From DASRHK01 sp035650495 (lineage in GTDB: Bacteria > Pseudomonadota > Gammaproteobacteria > Nevskiales > Nevskiaceae), in assembly GCA_035650495.1 (NCBI GenBank), contig DASRHK010000112.1, positions 1 through 10,267 on the forward strand: a stretch of DNA of 10,267 bases, in the 5' to 3' direction. A model generated the notes under the pieces. It was given only the letters and a program-made list of their open reading frames with translations. It ran no database searches and had not been told where the DNA came from. Of this stretch, positions 1-6,693 are shown piece by piece. The number at the start of each line of letters is the position of its first letter. Position 1 is the stretch's first letter. The position numbers and the translations under genes were made by a program.

Positions 1-410
1 TCTACGGCTACTCCGACACGCCATACGCCGCCGAAGCGGCGCTGCGGATCGCGCAGCTCGAAGTGACCGACGGCAAGCTCGACGACGCGGCACGCAACCT
101 CACCTGGGTGATCGACCACGCTTCCGATGAAGGGCTGAAGCACATCGCCCGCCTGCGCCAGGCGCGCGTGCTGTGGCAGCAGAAGAAGATTGACGACGCG
201 TTGAAGCTCATCGACGTCAAGGACACCGGCACTTTCGACGCGCTCTATCAGGAGCTGCGCGGCGATCTCAAGCTCGCGCAGGGCGATCGCAGCGCCGCCG
301 TCGAGGCGTATCGCAAGGCGCAGTCGGAAGCGGGCGATGCGACCGCGGTCGGCGCGCTGCAGCAGAAGATCGACGACCTTGCCGACGTGAAGCAGGCGGC
401 GGCGTCGTGA
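1..410 (+). CDS. yfgM: YfgM-family TPR protein, 3' part only (5' end outside window)
   Basis: The reading frame is open from base 3 to the TGA at 408-410 and gives 135 residues; the start lies before the window. YfgM is an inner-membrane protein with a periplasmic tetratricopeptide domain that associates with the SecYEG translocon and periplasmic chaperones. The visible part is helical repeat sequence typical of the family: a block reading SDEGLKHIARLRQARV, then LRGDLKLAQGDRSAAVEAY, which align with the C-terminal TPR helices of E. coli YfgM as I recall them. The N-terminal membrane anchor is not visible. The gene directly precedes bamB, as in E. coli, and its stop codon overlaps the bamB GTG start by four bases, so the two are probably translationally coupled. 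The family call is firm because sequence pattern and gene order agree. Confidence 0.88.
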   Translation, partial: YGYSDTPYAAEAALRIAQLEVTDGKLDDAARNLTWVIDHASDEGLKHIARLRQARVLWQQKKIDDALKLIDVKDTGTFDALYQELRGDLKLAQGDRSAAVEAYRKAQSEAGDATAVGALQQKIDDLADVKQAAAS

Positions 411-1555
411 GGCGAGGCGTTCGCATCGCGGGCGTCGCGCTCGTCGCGCTGATCGCGGCTTGCTCCAGCAGCAAGGCGCGCAAGCCGGCTGAGCTCAAGG
501 ACATCGCCAACTCCAATCTCAAGCTCGACACGCGCTGGTCGCATTCGCCCGGCGCGGGCGATCAGGGCCTGTTCACCGGCTTCCGCATCGACGTCGAGAA
601 GGACGCGCTCTACGGGGCGGACGCGAAGGGTCAGGTCTACGCGCTGAATCCGTCGACCGGCGCGACGCTGTGGAAAGTCGAGACCGGCGCGCGCGTGATT
701 TCCGGCCCCACGGTCGGCACGTCGCAGGTGCTGGTCGGCACGCTCGACGGAGAAGTCATTGCGCTCAAGCGCGCCGATGGCAAGCAGCTGTGGAAGGCGC
801 AGGTGTCGAGCGAAGTGCTCGCGGCGCCCGCGACCGACGGCGAGCGCGTGATCGTGAAATGCGTCGACGGCCGCCTGTTCGCGCTGTCGGCAGCCGACGG
901 CGCGCGTCTCTGGACCTTCGACCGCAGCGTCCCTAATCTCACACTGCGCGGACTGTCGCCGCCGCTGATCACCGGCTTGCGCGTGGTCGTCGGCCTCGAC
1001 AACGGCCACGTCGTCGCGCTGAAGATGGCTGACGGCCAGCTGCTCTGGGACGTCGCCGTCGCCGTGCCGAGCGGACGCACGGAGCTCGAGCGCCTCACCG
1101 ACGTCGACGCCTCGCTGATCGAAGGCGACGACGTGATCTACGCGCTGTCGTTCGGCGGCGAGCTCGCCGCGCTCGATCCCGCGACCGGACAATCTGCATG
1201 GCGCCGCGGCATCAAGAGCTACACCGGCGCGACGCTGGTCGACAATCTGCTGTTCGTCACCGACAACGACGGCGTCATCTGGGCGCTCGACGCGAAGACC
1301 GGCGGCGCCGCCTGGAAGCAGGATCAGCTGCTCTATCGGCGCCTGTCCGCGCCGACGGCGGTGATGGGCTACGTGGTCGTCGGCGATCTCGACGGCTACG
1401 TGCACTGGCTCGATCCGCACGACGGCAAGATCGTCGCGCGCGCGCGCGTCGGCTCCGATCCGATCGCCTCGCAGCCGGTCGCGGCCGAAGGCGTGCTCTA
1501 CGTCGCCAACGCCGACGGCAAGATCGCGGCGATCGCGCCGGAAACCAAGAAATAG
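407..1555 (+). CDS. bamB: Outer membrane protein assembly factor BamB (lipoprotein)
   Basis: The 382-residue protein (E. coli BamB has 392) is the beta-propeller lipoprotein of the BAM complex, which folds and inserts beta-barrel proteins into the outer membrane. A short signal peptide ends in the lipobox IAAC with the lipidated cysteine at residue 19, followed by Ser, which fits outer-membrane sorting. From about residue 60 there are recurring PQQ-type blade repeats (for example GQVYALNPSTGATLWK and GELAALDPATGQSAW). The family signature SGRTELERLTDVDA lies at 222-235. The LTLRG loop (178-182) and the Asp pair at 232 and 234 correspond to positions known in E. coli BamB to contact BamA. The GTG start at 407 lies within the yfgM stop (GTGA); it is chosen because it places the signal peptide and lipobox correctly. 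No break or truncation is seen. Confidence 0.95.
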   Translation: MRRGVRIAGVALVALIAACSSSKARKPAELKDIANSNLKLDTRWSHSPGAGDQGLFTGFRIDVEKDALYGADAKGQVYALNPSTGATLWKVETGARVISGPTVGTSQVLVGTLDGEVIALKRADGKQLWKAQVSSEVLAAPATDGERVIVKCVDGRLFALSAADGARLWTFDRSVPNLTLRGLSPPLITGLRVVVGLDNGHVVALKMADGQLLWDVAVAVPSGRTELERLTDVDASLIEGDDVIYALSFGGELAALDPATGQSAWRRGIKSYTGATLVDNLLFVTDNDGVIWALDAKTGGAAWKQDQLLYRRLSAPTAVMGYVVVGDLDGYVHWLDPHDGKIVARARVGSDPIASQPVAAEGVLYVANADGKIAAIAPETKK

Positions 1556-1576
1556 TGCGGGCGATGGTGGCGATCG

Positions 1577-2971
1577 ATGACCGCAAAGCCACCAGTCCTG
1601 GCGCTCGTCGGGCGCCCCAACGTCGGTAAGTCGACGCTCTTCAATCGCCTCACCGGCACACGCGCCGCACTGGTCGCGGATCAGCCGGGACTCACGCGCG
1701 ATCGCCAGTACGGCGCGGGCGTGTTCGAGGGCAAGCGCTTCGTGCTCGTCGACACCGGCGGCCTGTTCCCCGAGTCCGACGACGCGCTTTCGAAAATGGC
1801 GGAAGCGCAGGCAAAGCTCGCGATCGCCGAAGCCGATCGCATCCTCTTCATCGTCGACGCGCGCGCCGGGCTCACGCCGAAGGACGAGTCGATCGCGACG
1901 ACCCTGCGCAAGACCGGCAAGCCGCTCACGCTGATCGCGAACAAGACCGAAGGCGGCGGCAAGTCGGGCGTCGGCGAATTCTTCAAGCTCGGCTTCGGCG
2001 AGCCGGCGTCGATCTCCGCGGAGCACGGCGAGGGCGTGCCGGAGCTGCTGCGCAGCCTGCTCGGCGAATTCGCGACGGAGGAGATCGTCGAGCCGAAGCG
2101 CTCCGACGCCGTTCGCATCGCGGTGATCGGGCGTCCCAACGTCGGCAAGTCCACCCTGATCAACCGCCTCGTCGGCGAAGAGCGCCTGCTCGCGGCCGAT
2201 CAGCCCGGCACGACGCGCGACGCGATCGAGGTGCCGTTCGAGTACGAAGGCAAGCAGTACATCCTGGTCGACACCGCCGGCGTGCGCCGCAAGGCGCGCG
2301 TCGATTCGCACATCGAGAAGCTGTCGATCGTGAAGACGCTGCAGGCGATCGAGATGGCGCAGGTCGTCATCGCCGTCGCCGACGCCCAGGCCGACATCGG
2401 CGAGCACGACGCGCGCCTGATGGGACTCGTCGCGCATCACGGGCGCGCGATGGTGGTCGCCGTGAACAAGTGGGACGGACTCGATCCGACCAAGCGCGCG
2501 TGGATCAGATCGGAAGTGGATTTGAAGCTGCCCTTCCTCGATCACGTCCCGCTGCAGTTCATCTCGGCGAGGCACGGCTCGGGACTCGGCGAGCTGATGG
2601 CCGACGTGCTGGCGGTCAACGACGCCGTCGAGCGTGAGCTGCCGACGCCGGAGCTCAACAAGGTCCTGCAGCAGGCGCAGGAACGGCATCAGCCGCCGGC
2701 GGTGGTCGGGCGGCGCATCAAGCTGCGCTATGCGCACCAGGGCGGACGCAACCCGACGACGATCGTCATCCACGGCAATCAGACCGAGCGGCTGCCCGCC
2801 GTCTACAAGCGCTATCTCGCCAACGAGTTCAGGCGCGCGTTCGACCTGCGCGGCATCCCGCTGCAGCTCGAGTTCCGGACCGGCGACAATCCCTTCAAGG
2901 GTCGGAAAAACGAACTGACGGGCCGTCAGATCGCCAAGCGTCGGCGCATGATGCGCCACAAGCGCCATTGA
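1577..2971 (+). CDS. der: Ribosome biogenesis GTPase Der (EngA)
   Basis: This 464-residue protein has two tandem GTPase domains followed by a KH-like domain, the architecture unique to Der, an essential factor for 50S subunit maturation. In domain 1 the P-loop GRPNVGKS is at 12-19, DTGG at 59-62 and the base-specificity motif reads NKTE at 122-125. In domain 2 GRPNVGKS is at 185-192, DTAG at 232-235 and NKWD at 297-300. The KH-like region runs from about 355 to 440 and contains GGRNPTTIVIHGN. The tail is very basic (RQIAKRRRMMRHKRH), consistent with rRNA contact. The ATG at 1577 gives the usual short leader before the first beta strand; no clear Shine-Dalgarno is seen in the 21 bases after bamB, so it is probably read through from the bamB transcript. 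Length and motifs are normal for the family. Confidence 0.97.
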   Translation: MTAKPPVLALVGRPNVGKSTLFNRLTGTRAALVADQPGLTRDRQYGAGVFEGKRFVLVDTGGLFPESDDALSKMAEAQAKLAIAEADRILFIVDARAGLTPKDESIATTLRKTGKPLTLIANKTEGGGKSGVGEFFKLGFGEPASISAEHGEGVPELLRSLLGEFATEEIVEPKRSDAVRIAVIGRPNVGKSTLINRLVGEERLLAADQPGTTRDAIEVPFEYEGKQYILVDTAGVRRKARVDSHIEKLSIVKTLQAIEMAQVVIAVADAQADIGEHDARLMGLVAHHGRAMVVAVNKWDGLDPTKRAWIRSEVDLKLPFLDHVPLQFISARHGSGLGELMADVLAVNDAVERELPTPELNKVLQQAQERHQPPAVVGRRIKLRYAHQGGRNPTTIVIHGNQTERLPAVYKRYLANEFRRAFDLRGIPLQLEFRTGDNPFKGRKNELTGRQIAKRRRMMRHKRH

Positions 2972-2984
2972 TCGAGTGCATCCC

Positions 2985-3881
2985 ATGAGCAGCCGCAAGT
3001 TCGCCGTGATCGCCGTGTTGGCCGTGACCGCCTGCGGCGGCGGTCTCTACGGCGGCGACGCCGGCTCTGGGATCGACACGACCGGCGCGGACGTTCCCGC
3101 CAGCTTCACCAGCGCGTCCGACGCGGCCAAAGCAGCGGCGATGATCGCGAGCCTGCTGGTGCCGGGTGGCATCACCGCGAAGTCGATGACGACGACGGCC
3201 TGCGCTGGCAGCGGCTACGCGACGTTCACCACCGACGACACCACCGCGTATCCCGACGACGGGCGGCACGTGTACAGCCAGTGCGACAGCGGCGGCGGCG
3301 AGCGGACGATCTTCAACGGAGTGACCGTCGACCACTGCAATACCACCGCGTCCAACGACAGCGTGTGCACCAACGACAGCGTGACCTCGGGTGAGAACGG
3401 CGTGCCGTTCACGTTCGAGCAGCGCTCGAGCTCGGCCGACACGATCCTGCGCTTCCTGACCACCGGCGTGCAGATCAAGAACGGCGCGACCTCGACCGAG
3501 ATCGGCAGCGGCGTGATCGAGTCGGAGAACCTGCTGTCGCACAAGTCGATCGCGACGGTGAACGACAATCTCGCCATCAGCACGACGACGCAGGGCAACG
3601 GCTCGCTGACTGCGACGGCGAACGGCACGTTCGGCCTGAACGATGCGGCGCGCTCGACGGCGAACTGCATCTCCGGGCGCATGACGGTCAGCACGCCGAC
3701 CACCCTGACGCTCGATACCAACGAGAACTTCACCGGCGGCCAGTTGCATTTCACCAGCGACTCCGGCAACACCGCCGACGTGATCTTCCACAGCGACGGC
3801 AGCGTCAGCGCCAGCTTCAATGGCGGCGCATCGCAGAACATCAGCAAGACGCTGCTCGCGACCTACTGCTCGGTGGACTGA
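2985..3881 (+). CDS. Lipoprotein of unknown function, Ser/Thr/Asn-rich, six cysteines
   Basis: I do not recognise this 298-residue protein. Residues 1-17 form a lipoprotein signal: a basic MSSRK start, a hydrophobic core, and the lipobox VTAC with the lipidated cysteine at 17. A flexible glycine-rich stretch (GGGLYGGDAGSG) follows, then a short helix-like Ala-rich segment (44-60). The rest is rich in Ser, Thr, Asn and Gly in an alternating pattern suggesting beta strands. Six further cysteines (73, 100, 118, 128, 228, 295) could form up to three disulfides in the periplasm or on the surface. The alternative GTG start at 2976 would add MHP and is less attractive; the ATG at 2985 gives a cleaner signal. 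It follows der by 13 bases with no clear Shine-Dalgarno, suggesting cotranscription. It occupies the slot between der and xseA where E. coli has yfgJ, but shares no visible resemblance with it. Coding status is supported by the signal peptide and intact frame. Confidence 0.8.
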   Translation: MSSRKFAVIAVLAVTACGGGLYGGDAGSGIDTTGADVPASFTSASDAAKAAAMIASLLVPGGITAKSMTTTACAGSGYATFTTDDTTAYPDDGRHVYSQCDSGGGERTIFNGVTVDHCNTTASNDSVCTNDSVTSGENGVPFTFEQRSSSADTILRFLTTGVQIKNGATSTEIGSGVIESENLLSHKSIATVNDNLAISTTTQGNGSLTATANGTFGLNDAARSTANCISGRMTVSTPTTLTLDTNENFTGGQLHFTSDSGNTADVIFHSDGSVSASFNGGASQNISKTLLATYCSVD

Positions 3882-3897
3882 AGCGCGATCAGCGCTT
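3881..3897. terminator. Short inverted repeat between convergent stops (weak terminator candidate)
   Basis: AAGCGC at 3881-3886 is the exact reverse complement of GCGCTT at 3892-3897, with a five-base loop GATCA. The repeat spans the seven-base gap between the lipoprotein gene and xseA and overlaps the stop codons of both. It could act as a bidirectional transcription stop, but the stem is only six base pairs and no T-run follows on either strand, so this is a weak candidate and may be chance. Confidence 0.25.
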
Positions 3898-5163
3898 GCG
3901 CGATACCTGCACGTCGGCGCTGCCGCGGGCGAACTGCACGTCCAGCGTCTCGTCGATCGCGAGCTGCGCCACATCGCGCACGATGGCACCGTCGGCCTTG
4001 CGCGCGATCGCGTAGCCGCGCTCGAGGATCGCGGTCGGATTGAAGCTCCCGAGCAGATCGGCTGCGCGCACCGCGCTCTGACGCGCGGCACCGAATCGGC
4101 GTTGAAGCTGCAGCGAAAGGATCTGCCGGCGCGCCCCGAGCAATGAGCGCAGACGGTCGATGCGCGGCCGCGGGATGCGCGAAAGCCGCTCGATCAGCTC
4201 GTCGAGGCGCTGCGCGTGCTGTTGCAATCGCCGGCTCGGATGCAGCTGGGTCAGGCGCTGGTGCGAGCGCTGAGCGCGATAGACCTGCTCTTGCAGCGCG
4301 CCGCCCATGCGCCGCGCGAGCCGCACTTCCATCTGCTCGACGCGCTTGCCGAGCTCGGCGCGATCAGGACTGACGAGCTCCGCTGCCGCCGTCGGCGTCG
4401 GCGCGCGCAGATCGGAAGCGAAATCGGCGATCGTGAAATCGATCTCGTGGCCGATGCCGGTGACGACGGGGACGGGGCTCGCGCGGATCGCGCGCGCGAC
4501 GCGCTCGTCGTTGAAGCACCAGAGATCCTCGATCGAGCCGCCGCCGCGCGCGAGCAGGATCACGTCGACCGGCGCGAGCTGAGGCAATTCGCGCAAGGCT
4601 TTCACGATGGCCGGCGGCGCGGTCTCGCCTTGCACCGGCACCGGATAGAGGAACACCGAGCCCAGCGGATATCTGCGCCGCAACGTCGTGACGACGTCCT
4701 GGATCGCCGCGCCGGTGCGCGAGGTGATCAACCCGATCGCGCGCGGCAGGCGAGGGATCGGTCGCTTGAGCTTCTCGTCGAACAATCCTTCCGCGGCTAG
4801 TTTCTTCTTGAGCGCCTCGAACGCCGCGAGCAGCGCGCCCGAGCCCGCGGGCTCGAGATGCTCGGCGACGATCTGCAATTCGCCGCGCGCGACGTAATAG
4901 CCGACGCGGCCGCGGATCAGGACGTGATCGCCGTCCTTCGGCTGCGGGCGCACGTAGAAATTGGTGTTCTTGAACATCGCGCACTTGATCTGCGCGTGCT
5001 CGTCCTTCAGCGTGAAATACCAGTGACCGGACGGATTGCGGAAGTTGGAGATCTCGCCCTGGACCCACAGGCTCGGCAGCGAATCCTCGAGCATCGCCTG
5101 GAGCAGCTCGGCGAGCTCGGACACCGTATGGATCGGCCGATCGTCGGTGCGCGCAGTGGGCAT
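3889..5163 (-). CDS. xseA: Exodeoxyribonuclease VII large subunit
   Basis: This 424-residue protein is the catalytic subunit of exonuclease VII, which with XseB degrades single-stranded DNA from both ends to short oligonucleotides in the cytoplasm. The N-terminal OB fold is seen in SLWVQGEISNFRNPSGHWYF (31-50). The catalytic domain carries ARGGGSIEDLWCFNDE (205-220) and the block beginning GHEIDFTIADF (238-248) and continuing through DLRAPTPTAAAE, both hallmarks of the family. Residues from about 265 to 370 are charged and Gln/Arg-rich, matching the long coiled-coil region that binds XseB. The C-terminal segment with NPTAILERGYAI is also typical. It is slightly shorter than E. coli XseA (456). 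The ATG at 5163 is the only sensible start; no in-frame upstream start exists before the promoter. No xseB is seen nearby. It is divergent from guaB, as in E. coli. Confidence 0.96.
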   Translation of the reverse strand: MPTARTDDRPIHTVSELAELLQAMLEDSLPSLWVQGEISNFRNPSGHWYFTLKDEHAQIKCAMFKNTNFYVRPQPKDGDHVLIRGRVGYYVARGELQIVAEHLEPAGSGALLAAFEALKKKLAAEGLFDEKLKRPIPRLPRAIGLITSRTGAAIQDVVTTLRRRYPLGSVFLYPVPVQGETAPPAIVKALRELPQLAPVDVILLARGGGSIEDLWCFNDERVARAIRASPVPVVTGIGHEIDFTIADFASDLRAPTPTAAAELVSPDRAELGKRVEQMEVRLARRMGGALQEQVYRAQRSHQRLTQLHPSRRLQQHAQRLDELIERLSRIPRPRIDRLRSLLGARRQILSLQLQRRFGAARQSAVRAADLLGSFNPTAILERGYAIARKADGAIVRDVAQLAIDETLDVQFARGSADVQVSRKR

Positions 5164-5166
5164 GGA

Positions 5167-5194
5167 TGAGCAACGAAAATGACTCGCGTATAAT
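5167..5194 (+). promoter_or_regulatory. Sigma-70-type promoter for guaB-guaA-tadA
   Basis: A perfect consensus TATAAT is present at 5189-5194 in otherwise GC-rich DNA, in the gap between divergent xseA and guaB. The best -35 match is TGAGCA at 5167-5172, only three of six to consensus with a 16-base spacer; there is no extended -10 TG. Transcription would be expected to start at the purines A5200 or G5202. The region between box and start (AGTTC) is not GC-rich. The call rests mainly on the perfect -10 box and its position; the start point is inferred. Confidence 0.7.
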
Positions 5195-5195
5195 A
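5190..5195 (-). promoter_or_regulatory. Candidate -10 box for xseA, overlapping the guaB -10
   Basis: The same AT-rich heptamer read on the minus strand gives TATTAT, five of six to the -10 consensus. The predicted start would be near 5183 (a G on the minus strand), leaving a leader of about 20 bases before the xseA ATG. No convincing -35 is visible at the right distance and no Shine-Dalgarno in the leader. xseA needs a promoter in this short gap, or one inside guaB, so the box is plausible but unproven. Confidence 0.4.
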
Positions 5196-5223
5196 GTTCA
5201 TGGAACCTACGTCTCCGCTCCCG

Positions 5224-6693
5224 ATGCGCATCACCACCGAAGCTTTGACCTTCGATGACGTGTTGCTGCTGCCGGCATATTCCGAAGTCCTGCCGCGCCA
5301 GGTCGACACCTCGACTCAGCTCACGCCGCGGATCCGCCTGAACATCCCGCTCCTGTCAGCGGCGATGGACACGGTCACCGAAGCCAAGCTCGCCATTGCG
5401 CTCGCTCAGGAAGGCGGCATCGGCATCGTCCACAAGAACATGACCGCCGAGCGCCAGGCCGCCGAAGTGCGCGCGGTGAAGAAGTTCGAGTCGGGCGTGA
5501 TCACCGATCCGATCGTCGTGCCGCCGAACATGACCATCGGCGAAGTGCTGAAGCTCACGCGCGCGAATCGCATCTCCGGCGTCCCGGTGGTCGACGGCAA
5601 GGAGCTCGTCGGCATCGTCACGTCGCGTGATCTGCGCTTCGAGACGCGCTATGGCGAGCCGGTGTCGGCGGTGATGACGCCGAAGGATCGCCTCGTCACG
5701 GTGAAGGAAGGCGCCTCGCGCGAGGAAGTGATCGCCAAGCTGCACAAGCACCGCATCGAGAAAGTGCTGGTGATCAACGGCAAGTTCCAGCTGCGCGGCA
5801 TGATCACCGTGAAGGACATCCAGAAGTCGACCGACTATCCGCTCGCGTGCAAGGACGAGCGAGGCCGCCTGCGCGTCGGCGCCGCCGTCGGCACCGGGCC
5901 GGATACCGAAGGGCGTGTCGATGCGCTGATGAAAGCCGGCGTCGACGTCGTCGTTGTCGACACGGCGCACGGACATTCGAAGGGCGTGCTCGATCGCGTC
6001 AAGCAGATCAAGAAGGCGCATCCCGACCTGCAGATCATCGGCGGTAACGTGGCGACCGGCGATGCCGCGCTTGCGCTCGTCGCAGCGGGCGTCGATGCAG
6101 TCAAGGTCGGCATCGGTCCCGGATCGATCTGCACGACGCGCATCGTCGCCGGCGTCGGCGTGCCGCAGATCGGCGCCGTGATGTCGGTCGCCGAGGCGCT
6201 GAAGAAGAAGAAAGTGCCGCTGATCTCCGACGGCGGCGTGCGCTACTCGGGCGACTTCGCGAAGGCGCTCGCGGCCGGCGGCTACGCGGTGATGGTGGGC
6301 TCGATGCTCGCCGGCACCGAGGAAGCGCCGGGCGAAGTCGAGCTGTATCAAGGCCGCTCGTACAAATCGTATCGCGGCATGGGCTCGCTCGGCGCGATGT
6401 CGCAGGCGCACGGGTCGAAGGATCGCTATTTCCAGGACACCACGAGTGAAGTCGAGAAGCTCGTGCCCGAAGGCATCGAAGGCCGGGTGCCGTACAAGGG
6501 CCCCATGTCGGCGATCGTGCAGCAGATGGTCGGCGGACTGCGCGCGTGCATGGGCTACACCGGCTGCCAGTCGATCGAAGAGATGCGCACGAAGACGCGC
6601 TTCGTGAAGATCACCGCGGCGGGCGTGAAAGAAAGCCACGTGCACGACGTGACGATCACCAAAGAAGCACCGAACTATCGCGTCGACGGGTGA
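5224..6693 (+). CDS. guaB: Inosine-5'-monophosphate dehydrogenase
   Basis: GuaB oxidises IMP to XMP with NAD+, the committed step of guanine nucleotide synthesis. The 489-residue product matches the usual length (E. coli 488). The start region EALTFDDVLLLPAYSEVLP is diagnostic. Two CBS domains, regulatory modules inserted in the TIM barrel, cover about 92-202 (ending GMITVKDIQKSTDYP). The catalytic loop GPGSICTTR has Cys at 303, and the mobile flap carries the catalytic Arg-Tyr pair at 401-402. An in-frame ATG at 5200 would add MEPTSPLP, but it lies only six bases after the TATAAT box; the ATG at 5224 gives the family-typical N-terminus and is preferred. Neither start has a strong Shine-Dalgarno. 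The stop overlaps the guaA ATG (TGATG), indicating a guaBA operon with coupled translation. Confidence 0.97.
   Translation: MRITTEALTFDDVLLLPAYSEVLPRQVDTSTQLTPRIRLNIPLLSAAMDTVTEAKLAIALAQEGGIGIVHKNMTAERQAAEVRAVKKFESGVITDPIVVPPNMTIGEVLKLTRANRISGVPVVDGKELVGIVTSRDLRFETRYGEPVSAVMTPKDRLVTVKEGASREEVIAKLHKHRIEKVLVINGKFQLRGMITVKDIQKSTDYPLACKDERGRLRVGAAVGTGPDTEGRVDALMKAGVDVVVVDTAHGHSKGVLDRVKQIKKAHPDLQIIGGNVATGDAALALVAAGVDAVKVGIGPGSICTTRIVAGVGVPQIGAVMSVAEALKKKKVPLISDGGVRYSGDFAKALAAGGYAVMVGSMLAGTEEAPGEVELYQGRSYKSYRGMGSLGAMSQAHGSKDRYFQDTTSEVEKLVPEGIEGRVPYKGPMSAIVQQMVGGLRACMGYTGCQSIEEMRTKTRFVKITAAGVKESHVHDVTITKEAPNYRVDG

Noticed and set aside
1435..1448. Run of seven CG dinucleotides in bamB
   Set aside because: It encodes Ala-Arg-Ala-Arg in frame and is expected by chance in such GC-rich coding DNA; there is no sign of a frameshift or of phase variation.
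1940..1951. First Der GTPase domain has NKTE instead of NKxD
   Set aside because: Glu at the last position of the first-domain motif is, as I recall, common among Der proteins, and the second domain has a standard NKWD, so it is not evidence of loss of function.
248..2998. A 916-codon open frame on the minus strand opposite yfgM, bamB and der
   Set aside because: Its product is Arg/Ala/Asp/Val-rich low-complexity sequence without any motif, and it lies antisense to three clearly conserved genes. Such frames arise from the codon bias of GC-rich DNA.
2895..4091. A 398-codon minus-strand frame opposite the unassigned lipoprotein gene
   Set aside because: It was considered as an alternative to the lipoprotein. 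It is Arg/Ala/Val-rich without signal or domain and overlaps the ends of both der and xseA, whereas the plus-strand frame has a clean lipobox signal and fits tightly between stops.
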